Source: Flavobacteriales bacterium (lineage in GTDB: Bacteria > Bacteroidota > Bacteroidia > NS11-12g > UBA955). Taken from it: DNA of 13,073 nt. Below are positions 6,370 to 13,073 of this stretch, one piece after another. The notes beneath the pieces are model-generated. The model saw nothing but the letters and a program-made list of their open reading frames with translations. It did not search any database and was not told the DNA's origin. How positions within the stretch are numbered: position 1 is the first letter of the stretch; each line of letters opens with the position of its first letter. The translations under genes were made by a program, and so were the position numbers. The stretch is from contig CANHXF010000020.1 of NCBI GenBank assembly GCA_947464515.1, positions 1 through 13,073 on the forward strand, written 5' to 3'.

Positions 6370-8160
6370 TCACTCGTTTAACTTCAACACGGCCATGAAG
6401 GCGCTTTGGGGAATATCGACATTGCCCACTGACTTCATGCGTTTTTTACCAGCTTTTTGTTTTTCTAGTAGTTTTCGCTTACGAGAAATATCACCACCAT
6501 AACACTTGGCCGTTACATCCTTACGCATCGCAGATAAAGTTTCGCGAGAGATGATTTTTGCGCCAACCGCAGCCTGAATGGCGATTTCGAATTGCTGACG
6601 TGGAATCAAATCTCTAAGTTTCTTACAAATTTTACGACCTAAATCCTGGGCATTGTCGCGGTGAATAATCGCACTCAACGCATCAACTCCCTTGCCGTTT
6701 AACATAATATCCATCTTCACCAACTTACTCTCTTTGTATCCCAAAGGTGAGTAGTCAAAGCTGGCGTAGCCCTTAGAAATCGACTTTAGACGATCGTAAA
6801 AATCAAAAACGATTTCGGCCAAAGGCATTTCGAAATTCATTTCTACGCGATCGCTCGTTAGATAAATTTGGTTGGTTAATAGCCCTCGCTTATCCAAGCA
6901 TAATGTCATGATTGGACCTACATAGTCGGATTTTGTAATTACACTGGCCCGAATATAAGGCTCTTCCACATAATCAATTTTCTCAGGTGGTGGCAGATCG
7001 GTTGGATTATTTACCAAAACTTCTTCCCCCTTGGTGGTATATGCAACATAACTCACGTTGGGAACAGTGGTAATAACCGTCATGTTGAATTCGCGTTCCA
7101 AACGCTCTTGGATAATTTCCAAGTGAAGCATTCCTAAGAAACCGCAACGAAATCCAAAGCCTAAAGCAGCAGAACTCTCTGGTTCAAAAACGATACTTGC
7201 ATCGTTGAGTTGCAATTTGCCCATCGCTTCACGCAATTCCTCAAAATCTTCAGTATCGATAGGGTATATTCCAGCGAAAACCATAGGCTTCACATCTTCA
7301 AAACCATCAATAGCAATAGCTGCGGGATGTGCTTTGTCGGTAAGTGTATCACCCACTTTTACTTCTTTGGCATCTTTGATGCCGGAAATGATATATCCCA
7401 CGTCACCGGCACAAACTTCGGCGCGCGGACTTAAATCCATTTTTAAAATACCAATTTCATCGGCAAAATACTCACTGCCACCGTTCATAAATCGGACGTG
7501 TTGGCCTTTCTTTAGTTTGCCGTCAATGATCCTGTAATAGGCAATGATTCCTCGGAAGGAGTTAAAAACCGAATCAAAAATCAACGCTTTCAATGGTGCG
7601 TTAATGTCTCCCTTTGGTGCAGGTACTCGGGCAACGATGGCTCTTAATATATCGTGAACGCCTTGACCTGTTTTTCCGCTGGCCACAAGAATACTGTCGC
7701 GGTCGCATCCAATCAAATCAACAATTTCGTCTTTTACTTCCTCCGGCATGGCGCCCGGCAAATCAATTTTATTCAGAACAGGAATGATTTCCAAATCGTG
7801 TTCCAAGGCCATGAATAAGTTACTAATTGTCTGTGCTTCAATCCCTTGAGATGCATCAACAATCAACAATGCGCCTTCGCAAGCCGCAATACTTCTACTC
7901 ACTTCATAACTAAAATCCACGTGACCTGGTGTGTCGATCAAGTTCAGAATATACTTCTGACCGTCCAATTCGTAATTCATTTGGATGGCGTGACTCTTGA
8001 TGGTAATGCCGCGTTCCCGCTCAATATCCATATCGTCAAGAACCTGTGCTTGCAAGTCGCGCTTGCTCACCGTGTTGGTGTACTCTAACAATCGATCAGC
8101 AAGGGTGCTTTTGCCATGGTCGATGTGGGCGATGATACAGAAATTGCGAATGTTTTGCAT
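6370..8160 (-). CDS. lepA: Elongation factor 4 (LepA), ribosome-associated translational GTPase
   Basis: 596 aa, full family length. EF4 binds the ribosome, can back-translocate tRNAs, and affects initiation and ribosome assembly. GTPase motifs: P-loop AHIDHGKST (11-19), switch I ERGITIKS (49-56), DTPGH (76-80) and NKID (130-133). Domains 2, 3 and 5 (EF-G like) follow, for example GFGFRCGFLGMLHLEI. The LepA-specific C-terminal domain ends with KCYGGDISRKRKLLEKQKAGKKRMK, which is diagnostic against EF-G and BipA. The start at 8160 gives the normal MQNIRNFCIIAHIDHGKST. It lies 79 bp downstream of the YkgJ-like gene on the same strand, with its own candidate -7 element in the gap, and is followed by dprA after 17 bp. 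Confidence 0.98.
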   Translation of the reverse strand: MQNIRNFCIIAHIDHGKSTLADRLLEYTNTVSKRDLQAQVLDDMDIERERGITIKSHAIQMNYELDGQKYILNLIDTPGHVDFSYEVSRSIAACEGALLIVDASQGIEAQTISNLFMALEHDLEIIPVLNKIDLPGAMPEEVKDEIVDLIGCDRDSILVASGKTGQGVHDILRAIVARVPAPKGDINAPLKALIFDSVFNSFRGIIAYYRIIDGKLKKGQHVRFMNGGSEYFADEIGILKMDLSPRAEVCAGDVGYIISGIKDAKEVKVGDTLTDKAHPAAIAIDGFEDVKPMVFAGIYPIDTEDFEELREAMGKLQLNDASIVFEPESSAALGFGFRCGFLGMLHLEIIQERLEREFNMTVITTVPNVSYVAYTTKGEEVLVNNPTDLPPPEKIDYVEEPYIRASVITKSDYVGPIMTLCLDKRGLLTNQIYLTSDRVEMNFEMPLAEIVFDFYDRLKSISKGYASFDYSPLGYKESKLVKMDIMLNGKGVDALSAIIHRDNAQDLGRKICKKLRDLIPRQQFEIAIQAAVGAKIISRETLSAMRKDVTAKCYGGDISRKRKLLEKQKAGKKRMKSVGNVDIPQSAFMAVLKLNE

Positions 8161-8163
8161 GAA

Positions 8164-8180
8164 GCGGTTAAAAGAACCGC
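8164..8180. repeat. Short hairpin just upstream of lepA
   Basis: GCGGTT (8164-8169) and AACCGC (8175-8180) are exact reverse complements around a 5-nt loop. On the minus strand the stem ends 3 nt before the lepA start codon, and it overlaps the last base of the candidate -7 element. Confidence 0.6.
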
Positions 8181-8187
8181 AAATATA
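8180..8187 (-). promoter_or_regulatory. Candidate -7 promoter element for lepA-dprA
   Basis: TATATTTG on the minus strand (8187-8180) matches TAnnTTTG, 19 nt before the lepA start. I see no TTG at the expected 17-23 bp upstream, so it may be weak or need an activator; lepA may also be read from upstream genes. Confidence 0.35.
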
Positions 8188-8239
8188 ACCCTAGAAAGTC
8201 TTGGTTTGGATGTTTGATGCGGGGAATTTTGGGAATCTC

Positions 8240-8770
8240 TTAAAGCGCATTCAATTGCTCTACGATGGCAAAAACGGCCGGACATATTTCTATGTTGTGG
8301 TGGGCCAAAGCCAAGTGAGTGTGCATTTTGCGGTGATTGGTGTGCGGGTATTCTCGACAGGCTTTCGGACGGTCCTCATAAACTGAGCAAGCATTGTCGT
8401 CGCCCAGGAATGGACATGGTGCACCTTTTATTGCATAAAGTCCATCGGTGTCGATTTCTAGATACTGCGTTACGAAATCTCCTGGCTTGAGTTTAAAGCG
8501 GGTCGACAAACGTTCAATGTCTTTTTCGAAAAGCATGGGCGAGGTTGTTTTACAGCAATTTCCGCAATCCAGGCAATCGATTTGTTTAAAGGCTTTTTCG
8601 TGCAGTTTTTCAAATTGCTCATCCAAATCCCGAGGTGGTCTTTGCTTGAGGCGTTTGAGGGTAGCGCGCATCACTTTTCCCTGCAGATGTACTAGTTTTC
8701 GCAACGCGATGGGCTGCGGTACTTTCATGGCTGGGACCACAGGTTTGACGTGTTTGAAACCGCTGCTCAT
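8240..8770 (-). CDS. YkgJ-like cysteine-cluster protein (putative metal-binding)
   Basis: 176 aa. The defining feature is a set of eight cysteines: C66, C69, C72 and C73 (CLDCGNCC), C119 (CPFL), C128, C138 (ACREYP) and C163 (ICP). This CxxCxxCC...C...C...C pattern is that of the YkgJ / Fe-S or zinc cluster family (formerly UPF0153), whose members are thought to bind a metal or Fe-S centre; the biochemical role is mostly unknown. The first 60 residues are basic and helical. There is no signal peptide or membrane span. The start at 8770 lies 3 bp after the stop of the pseudouridine synthase gene, implying tight co-expression; an internal Met (residue 15) is an alternative start. Specific function is not assigned. 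Confidence 0.85.
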   Translation of the reverse strand: MSSGFKHVKPVVPAMKVPQPIALRKLVHLQGKVMRATLKRLKQRPPRDLDEQFEKLHEKAFKQIDCLDCGNCCKTTSPMLFEKDIERLSTRFKLKPGDFVTQYLEIDTDGLYAIKGAPCPFLGDDNACSVYEDRPKACREYPHTNHRKMHTHLALAHHNIEICPAVFAIVEQLNAL

Positions 8771-8773
8771 GGC

Positions 8774-9556
8774 TTATTGATTGTATTTGTTCAGGTGTTT
8801 GAGCATGACCTCCATATCTTTTGAATAGGGAGCTTCTAGTACTAAATCGGTTCCGTCCGGTGCTTGAATTCTCATTTGCTTGGCGTGTAGGGCAAAGCGC
8901 TGAATGAGTGGGGTATCGGTCCCGTGTAATTTTCTCTTCACCCAGGAAAGCATTGGGATATCGCTGCCGTATAAAGTATCCGCTGCGATGCAAGCATTCT
9001 GACTTTGAAGGTGGACACGGATTTGGTGTAATCGGCCGGTTTTGGGTTCGCACTCCATTAGGGTGAAGTGTTTAAAAACTTGCAACGACTTGAATCTCGT
9101 TTGCGCCGGCTTTCCATTTTTTCTATCGATGCGAATTTTTCCGAGCTGTTCAGCGATGATCGGTAAATCGATCCATAAATCGTTGAAGTGCAATTGTCCA
9201 TTCACTATGGCATGGTAAATTTTATGCACTTTTCTGTGCTCAAATTGCATCGAGAAATGTCGATACGCTTCCGGGTTTTTCGCAATCAGTAATAATCCCG
9301 AAGTCTCTCTGTCGATGCGATGACAAAGGATGGAGTCGGGCCACTGGTTTTTTGCCCATTCTTGTACCGACTGCGCAGTGTATTTGCCTCTCTCAGGAAG
9401 CGAAGGGACAAAAGCCGGTTTGTTGATAGCCGCCCAATCGTCGCCTTGGTCAACGATTTGTATTTTTCCAATCAGTGGCCCCCGTTTTCTGGGGTCTACC
9501 GCGGGTTCATCGTCCTCAAATTCGTCGATGATTTCAATGTCGTCTAAGTTGATCAT
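8774..9556 (-). CDS. RluA-family RNA pseudouridine synthase
   Basis: 260 aa. Enzymes of this family isomerise specific uridines in rRNA or tRNA to pseudouridine. The catalytic motif HRIDRETSG is at 79-87 with the nucleophilic Asp at 82, and the second family motif PKTGRLHQIRVHL is at 171-183. The order motif I, KVHKIYHAIVNG (109-120), then GRLHQIR is that of RluA/RluD. There is no N-terminal S4 domain; instead the first 25 residues are acidic. Without the S4 domain it resembles RluA or TruC more than RluD, but the target uridine cannot be read from the sequence. It starts 7 bp after the exonuclease stop and is followed by the YkgJ-like gene after 3 bp. Confidence 0.92.
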   Translation of the reverse strand: MINLDDIEIIDEFEDDEPAVDPRKRGPLIGKIQIVDQGDDWAAINKPAFVPSLPERGKYTAQSVQEWAKNQWPDSILCHRIDRETSGLLLIAKNPEAYRHFSMQFEHRKVHKIYHAIVNGQLHFNDLWIDLPIIAEQLGKIRIDRKNGKPAQTRFKSLQVFKHFTLMECEPKTGRLHQIRVHLQSQNACIAADTLYGSDIPMLSWVKRKLHGTDTPLIQRFALHAKQMRIQAPDGTDLVLEAPYSKDMEVMLKHLNKYNQ

Positions 9557-9563
9557 TCCTAAA

Positions 9564-10328
9564 TTATCCGTTTTTCAGACTCTGACGAATTTTTGAAAGG
9601 ACATTTTTTGTTTGCTGAGGGAAGTCGCCATCCATCATCCAATTGTAATAACCGGGTTCGTTCAAGAGGATATCACGAACGGTTTTGCCTTTGTGCTTTC
9701 CGAAGTTAAAAATGATTTCTTTTTTCTCGTTAAACACCAATCGACCTGCCAAATCGGCGAGGAGGTCTTGCCCAGTTAGGCTGTGTAGTGCCTCAATGGT
9801 CTCCGGGAGGTCGGTATACTTTTCCATTTGCGCCTTGATGATCTGCCAAGTGGCAATGGTATCGGCTTCGGCGCTATGGGCATTTTCTAGGGTGCGTTCG
9901 CAATAGAATTTGTAAGCAGCGCTTAGGGTACGCGGCTCTTTCATGTGGTAAATACGCTGGGCATCCACGAATTTGCATTGTTGCACATCGATTTCGATAT
10001 GGGCGCGGAAAAACTCTTCGACGAGCATCGGGAAATCGAATTTGTTTGAGTTAAAGCCTCCAAAGTCGCAATCGCGGATGAATTGACTGATTTCAGCCGA
10101 CATGTCCTTGAAGCTTGGTTTATCTGCCACGTCCTCGTTGGTGATTCCATGGACCGCGGTGGCTCCGGCAGGAATTGGCATGCCTGGATTAATACGATAA
10201 GTACGCAGCTCTTCTCTTAAATCTGGGTAAACTTTGAGTAAGCAAATTTCAACGATGCGGTCATGGGTGACACTTACACCAGTGGTTTCCAAGTCAAAAA
10301 TTACCAAGGGTCTGCGTAGGGTTAACAT
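9564..10328 (-). CDS. DEDDh 3'-5' exonuclease (DnaQ/epsilon-like) with C-terminal ExoX-like domain
   Basis: 254 aa from the chosen start. Exonuclease residues: D12 and E14 (IFDLETTG), D98 (NSNKFDFP), and H151 with D156 (AHSAEADT), so the full DEDDh set is present. The C-terminus carries FGKHKGKTVRDI (209-220) and YYNWMMDGDFP (227-237), a small domain also seen after ExoX-type nucleases. It could act in proofreading, repair or RNA trimming; it is not fused to a polymerase. An upstream ATG at 10385 would add 19 residues, but the extra segment is unlike family N-termini, while MLTLRRPLVIFDLETTG matches them, and a candidate promoter lies between the two ATGs. First gene of the minus-strand run. 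Confidence 0.92.
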   Translation of the reverse strand: MLTLRRPLVIFDLETTGVSVTHDRIVEICLLKVYPDLREELRTYRINPGMPIPAGATAVHGITNEDVADKPSFKDMSAEISQFIRDCDFGGFNSNKFDFPMLVEEFFRAHIEIDVQQCKFVDAQRIYHMKEPRTLSAAYKFYCERTLENAHSAEADTIATWQIIKAQMEKYTDLPETIEALHSLTGQDLLADLAGRLVFNEKKEIIFNFGKHKGKTVRDILLNEPGYYNWMMDGDFPQQTKNVLSKIRQSLKNG

Positions 10329-10334
10329 ATCTTT

Positions 10335-10365
10335 CAAAATTCGGTGCCAAGCGGTGGCTTTCCAA
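10335..10365 (-). promoter_or_regulatory. Possible promoter of the exonuclease gene
   Basis: On the minus strand GAATTTTG (10342-10335) has one mismatch to TAnnTTTG, with TTG (10365-10363) 20 bp upstream. The chosen start codon is only 6 nt downstream, which fits a leaderless or nearly leaderless mRNA and supports the shorter start. Confidence 0.35.
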
Positions 10366-10405
10366 ATTTGGTGAGGGAAATACACGTTTAAATATCAACA
10401 TCGGG

Positions 10406-10413
10406 TATCTTTG
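10406..10413 (+). promoter_or_regulatory. -7 promoter element of trmD
   Basis: TATCTTTG is a full match to TAnnTTTG and ends 4 nt before the trmD start codon, so transcription would begin at or next to the ATG. No TTG is present at the expected upstream distance. Confidence 0.45.
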
Positions 10414-10417
10414 TACA

Positions 10418-11104
10418 ATGCGATTTGATATCATTTCGGCGGTGCCAGATTTGTTGGGTGGATTGTTGGGATACAGCATTCCAAAACGGGCGTGCGACAA
10501 GGGTTTGGCGGAGATCCATATTCATAATTTGCACGATTATGGGTTGGGGAAATACAAGCAGATCGACGATACGCCTTTCGGTGGTGGGGCAGGGATGGTG
10601 TTGATGCCGGAGCCGCTGAGTGCAGTGATTGAAAAGTTGAAATCAGAAAGAGAATACGACCATGTGATTTACATGACCCCAGACGGTTCGCCTCTCAAAC
10701 AAGGATTGTCGAACCAACTCAGTTTGGGCAAAAATGTCATGCTGATTTGCGGTCATTACAAAGGCATCGATCACCGAGTTCGCGATTTATATGTCACCCT
10801 GGAAATTTCACTGGGCGATTTTGTGCTGAGTGGTGGTGAAATTGCCGCAGCCGCAGTAGTAGATTCCGTGGTTCGTTTACTTCCCGGCGTTTTGGGCGAT
10901 GAAGAAAGTGCTTTGAGTGATTCGTTTCAAGACGATTTGCTTGCGCCGCCTTTGTATACAAGGCCTGAAGTGTTTCAAGGGGTTAGAGTTCCCGATGTCT
11001 TAACGACAGGAAATCACCCTAAAATAGCACAATGGAAACACGAGCAAGCATTGGAAAGAACGATGCGATTGCGCCCTGATCTGCTGGGCGATGAGGAAAT
11101 GTGA
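10418..11104 (+). CDS. trmD: tRNA (guanine-37 N1)-methyltransferase
   Basis: 228 aa, normal for TrmD. It methylates G37 next to the anticodon using S-adenosylmethionine, which prevents +1 frameshifting. The SPOUT knot motifs are present: DTPFGGGAGM (51-60), YMTPDG (85-90), CGHYKGID (111-118), GDFVLSGGE (133-141), R153 and D168 (in SDSF, matching the catalytic Asp of H. influenzae TrmD), YTRP (180-183) and GNHPKIAQW (198-206). All substrate-binding elements are intact. In many bacteria trmD follows rpsP-rimM in one operon; here it faces them on the opposite strand, with 4 bp between its stop and the rimM stop. It diverges from the exonuclease gene. Confidence 0.97.
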   Translation: MRFDIISAVPDLLGGLLGYSIPKRACDKGLAEIHIHNLHDYGLGKYKQIDDTPFGGGAGMVLMPEPLSAVIEKLKSEREYDHVIYMTPDGSPLKQGLSNQLSLGKNVMLICGHYKGIDHRVRDLYVTLEISLGDFVLSGGEIAAAAVVDSVVRLLPGVLGDEESALSDSFQDDLLAPPLYTRPEVFQGVRVPDVLTTGNHPKIAQWKHEQALERTMRLRPDLLGDEEM

Positions 11105-11108
11105 GGAA

Positions 11109-11678
11109 TTAATCGTTTAAATGAATCAAGCCTTCGGGCAATTCCATATAAATACAGGGTTCGGATTCATCAATTCTAGTAATCCAAGTTTCAACCAACG
11201 GGATTAATACTTCTCGCGATGGCTTTTCTTCTTGAGGACCGCTGATTGGCTCAAGCGTTGTGTCGACAGTTATTTCGGTTCCGATCACCGTGAGCATCGG
11301 ACCTTGCGGAAGCTCATCAAGTTGAGTAATGATACCTTTGAATCCAGAGGTTTGATCGAATACGCCAAAACCCACGAGGCCGTTTATACTTGGGATAACC
11401 GACATTTTTTTGCTAGCGGGGACACCAAACGACAGTCCCATAAGTGCCTTGGCTTTTTCCTCGCTGTCAATGCCTTTGAGTTTTATCAACTCTTGGGTTT
11501 TGTTCACGTCGGTAATGCAAAAGGGAACTCCTTTTCCGTCGATTACGACAAATAGGTAGTTCCCTTTTGATATGATTTTCTTTGATGTTGCAAAGCATTC
11601 GATGGATAATCTTCCATCGTAACCATGTTTACCATGTATTTTCCCAACCAAGGTGAGCGGTGGTGGTAATACATTCAT
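11109..11678 (-). CDS. rimM: Ribosome maturation factor RimM
   Basis: 189 aa, usual for RimM. It assists assembly of the 30S subunit head around S19. The N-terminal beta-barrel begins VGKIHGKHGYDGRLSIECF (11-29), containing the family HGxxG. The PRC-barrel domain starts at about residue 98 with GLVGFGVFDQTSGFKG and ends with the typical PLVETWITRID...IYMELPEGLI. The start at 11678 lies 11 bp after the rpsP stop, so the two form an operon, as is common. It is convergent with trmD and there is no room for a terminator between them. Confidence 0.95.
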   Translation of the reverse strand: MNVLPPPLTLVGKIHGKHGYDGRLSIECFATSKKIISKGNYLFVVIDGKGVPFCITDVNKTQELIKLKGIDSEEKAKALMGLSFGVPASKKMSVIPSINGLVGFGVFDQTSGFKGIITQLDELPQGPMLTVIGTEITVDTTLEPISGPQEEKPSREVLIPLVETWITRIDESEPCIYMELPEGLIHLND

Positions 11679-11689
11679 GGCGCTTGCAA

Positions 11690-12361
11690 TTATTCAGCAG
11701 CAGGTGCTTCGTCAGCAGCAGGTGCTTCTTCAGCGGCAGGTGCTTCTTCAGCGGCAGGTGCTTCTTCAGCGGCAGGTGCTTCTTCAGCAGCAGGCGCTTC
11801 TTCAGCAGCAGGCGCTTCTTCAGCAGCAGGAGCTTCTTCGGCAGCAGGTGCTTCTTCGGCAACAACTTCTTCTTCAACTACTGGATTGGCAGCAGCCTCA
11901 GCTTCGGCCAATTTAGCAGCCAATTTAGCTTCTGTAGCAGCTCTACGCTTTGATTCCGCAACCAAACCTTCTGCTTTAACCTTTTGGGCAGCGCTAGATA
12001 AGTTCGATTTTTTGGCTTCAATGCGGCCAGCCTTTTCTTCCAACCAAGTGGCGAAGCGCTTGTCGGCTTCTTCTTGGGTGATAGCTCCTTTGTTTACACC
12101 TACCTGCAAGTGCTTCTTGTAAGATGCACCTTTGTAGCTCAAAATTGCAGCTGCAGTGTCGGTTGGTTGAGCGCCGTCTAACAGCCATTGGGCTGCGCGG
12201 TCTACGTTAAGTACGATTGTAGCAGGATTGGTGATAGGGTTGTAGCTACCGAGTTTCTCGATAAATTTACCATCCCTTGGTGAACGCGAATCCGCTACCA
12301 CAATGTGAAAGAAAGCTCGTTTCTTTCTGCCGTGTCTTTGCAATCTAATTTTGGTTGCCAT
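11690..12361 (-). CDS. rpsP: 30S ribosomal protein bS16 with long repetitive acidic tail
   Basis: 223 aa, against about 80-90 aa for the minimal protein. The S16 core occupies residues 1 to about 85: KIRLQRHGRKKRAFFHIVVADSR near the start, then KFIEKLGSYNP and AAQWLLDGAQPTDT. Residues about 86-160 form a charged helical extension rich in Lys, Ala and Glu, of the sort seen in Bacteroidota bS16. Residues 169-222 are nine copies of a six-residue acidic unit (eight EEAPAA, one DEAPAA), then a final Glu. The core is intact, so ribosomal function is expected. The tail is probably disordered and its role is unknown. The first gene of the rpsP-rimM operon, with a near-consensus promoter upstream. Confidence 0.96.
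   Translation of the reverse strand: MATKIRLQRHGRKKRAFFHIVVADSRSPRDGKFIEKLGSYNPITNPATIVLNVDRAAQWLLDGAQPTDTAAAILSYKGASYKKHLQVGVNKGAITQEEADKRFATWLEEKAGRIEAKKSNLSSAAQKVKAEGLVAESKRRAATEAKLAAKLAEAEAAANPVVEEEVVAEEAPAAEEAPAAEEAPAAEEAPAAEEAPAAEEAPAAEEAPAAEEAPAADEAPAAE
11696..11857. repeat. Nine-unit 18-bp tandem repeat at the 3' end of rpsP
   Basis: Nine contiguous 18-bp units without spacers (9 x 18 = 162 bp), each encoding EEAPAA or DEAPAA on the minus strand. Three adjacent units (11732-11785) are identical, reading AGCGGCAGGTGCTTCTTC on the plus strand, and the next two (11786-11821) are also identical to each other. The other four carry one or a few base changes. Identical neighbours point to recent duplication by slippage or unequal exchange. 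Confidence 0.97.
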
Positions 12362-12407
12362 GTCTTTATTGTGTATTTTTTAATCCCAGTTTATTCAAAA
12401 CGGGGTG

Positions 12408-12438
12408 CAAAGATAATGAAAATGTCTGTAAATACCAA
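12408..12438 (-). promoter_or_regulatory. Promoter of rpsP-rimM
   Basis: On the minus strand TATCTTTG (12415-12408) matches the Bacteroidota -7 element fully, with TTG (12438-12436) 20 bp upstream. The leader to the rpsP ATG is about 40 nt, AT-rich and without a Shine-Dalgarno sequence. Confidence 0.8.
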
Positions 12439-12465
12439 TGGATTGGGATTTCTAATCGGATGGCT

Positions 12466-12498
12466 TTGACTTCATTGCAATTAGAGTATGTATATTTG
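12466..12498 (+). promoter_or_regulatory. Probable promoter of the secreted protein gene
   Basis: TATATTTG (12491-12498) matches TAnnTTTG, with TTG (12466-12468) 22 bp upstream. The start codon is 15 nt downstream. It is back to back with the rpsP promoter. Confidence 0.5.
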
Positions 12499-12513
12499 AT
12501 TCTTATTATTTGA

Positions 12514-13073
12514 ATGAAACAGATAAGCTTGTATAAATGGGTCTTGAACAAAATGCTGGTTTTTGTCCTTTTTTGTATCGCAAGTTTAGCATCGGCCCAA
12601 CAGAATTTCGTAAAATATGATGTGTTTCAAACGCATTATTTTATTGAGAACAAGGGCCAAATCAACGGATTGTATCAGTCGATACCTGTCGTTAAATTTA
12701 CTTTAGAAGAAGGACTTGCCGATTACTTGCTCACCGCAGACGGGATTGCCTATGTGAGTCAAACGGTTCACGATAAAAAAAGGAATCAAGGTGAATTGGT
12801 CGCTTTTGAGGTTGGCGATGTGAATTTGGATGCGGATGATGACGAAGAAGATCGCTCATCAGTAGAATTGGATACCACACTGCTTTTTCAGGAGTTTCTG
12901 CATCATAACAAGCAATTCGATGTGTTGGTTGAATCAAAATCCAGCCATTATTTTTCCTATTTGGAGCCTAGATTTAGATCGTATGGATATAAGAAGGTGA
13001 CATTTAAGAACTATTACGACCATATCGACTTGGTTTTTACGTTGGCAGAAAAAGGGAAGGGGCTGAAATATAG
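12514..13073 (+). CDS. Secreted protein with DUF7948-like N-terminal domain, 3' end outside window
   Basis: About 186 codons are visible from the ATG at 12514 and the frame stays open to the right edge. Residues 1-28 form a signal peptide: basic start, hydrophobic stretch MLVFVLFCIASL, then ASA before QQ. Then comes HYFIENKGQINGLYQSIPVVKF, the 'FIENKGQ' opening typical of large Bacteroidota surface or secreted proteins with SBBP, PKD or Ig-like repeats and often a C-terminal type IX secretion sorting domain. Later YDHIDLVFTLAEKGKGLKY (about 167-185) matches the 'IDLVFY..GxLKY' end of that domain. An acidic insert (LDADDDEED) lies between. Function is unknown; type IX export is inference because the C-terminus is not visible. 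Confidence 0.8.
   Translation, partial: MKQISLYKWVLNKMLVFVLFCIASLASAQQNFVKYDVFQTHYFIENKGQINGLYQSIPVVKFTLEEGLADYLLTADGIAYVSQTVHDKKRNQGELVAFEVGDVNLDADDDEEDRSSVELDTTLLFQEFLHHNKQFDVLVESKSSHYFSYLEPRFRSYGYKKVTFKNYYDHIDLVFTLAEKGKGLKY

Noticed and set aside
8619..9053. 144-residue open frame spanning the YkgJ-like / pseudouridine synthase junction.
   Set aside because: Low-complexity shifted frame on the same strand over two genes with firm motifs.
10329..10385. Longer start for the exonuclease (19 extra residues from the ATG at 10385).
   Set aside because: The extra residues do not resemble family N-termini, and a candidate promoter lies between the two ATGs.
11696..11857. Regular short repeats that could suggest a CRISPR array.
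   Set aside because: Units are contiguous with no unique spacers, in frame and coding; it is a protein tandem repeat.
11629..11953. Several overlapping open frames rich in QVLLQRQ-, FFSGRC- or LKKHLP-like repeats.
   Set aside because: They are other-frame readings of the 18-bp rpsP repeat, which is free of stop codons in several frames; the bS16 frame explains the region.

Overview
The window looks like chromosomal DNA of a Bacteroidota bacterium, probably Flavobacteriia or a close relative. Three things point there: (1) promoters of the Bacteroidota type (TTG, about 20 bp, TAnnTTTG) precede several genes, with no clear Shine-Dalgarno sequences; (2) atpD-atpC stand apart from the other ATP synthase genes, the epsilon subunit is very short, and bS16 has a long tail; (3) the right edge holds the start of a secreted protein of the 'FIENKGQ' (DUF7948-like) type. 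This is inferred from protein and promoter character, not from a marker phylogeny.

Layout, left to right. Minus strand: a partial lycopene cyclase domain gene (1-497) lies 16 bp downstream of an ECF sigma factor gene (514-1047), probably one end of a carotenoid cluster. A 400 bp non-coding stretch follows; it holds a dyad next to the presumed sigma promoter and a strong terminator (1347-1387) that ends the next unit, atpD-atpC (minus, 1448-3195). yidC (plus, 3328-5172) diverges from atpD. Next is a minus-strand run read right to left: DEDDh exonuclease (9564-10328), RluA-type pseudouridine synthase, YkgJ-like Cys-cluster protein, lepA, dprA (to 5222), with gaps of 7, 3, 79 and 17 bp. trmD (plus, 10418-11104) diverges from the exonuclease and converges on rimM with 4 bp between the stop codons. 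rimM and rpsP (minus, 11109-12361) form an operon with a near-consensus promoter. Divergent from rpsP, a secreted protein gene starts at 12514 and runs off the right edge.

Functionally this is mostly core machinery: energy (F1 ATPase), membrane protein insertion (YidC), translation and RNA modification (bS16, RimM, TrmD, EF4, pseudouridine synthase) and DNA handling (DprA, exonuclease), with a pigment gene on the left and a surface/secreted protein on the right. I found no phage, transposon, CRISPR, toxin-antitoxin or defence system. The most unusual signals are an 18-bp-arm perfect inverted repeat inside dprA, a nine-unit 18-bp tandem repeat forming the end of rpsP, the split rpsP-rimM / trmD arrangement, and the dyad upstream of the sigma factor gene.
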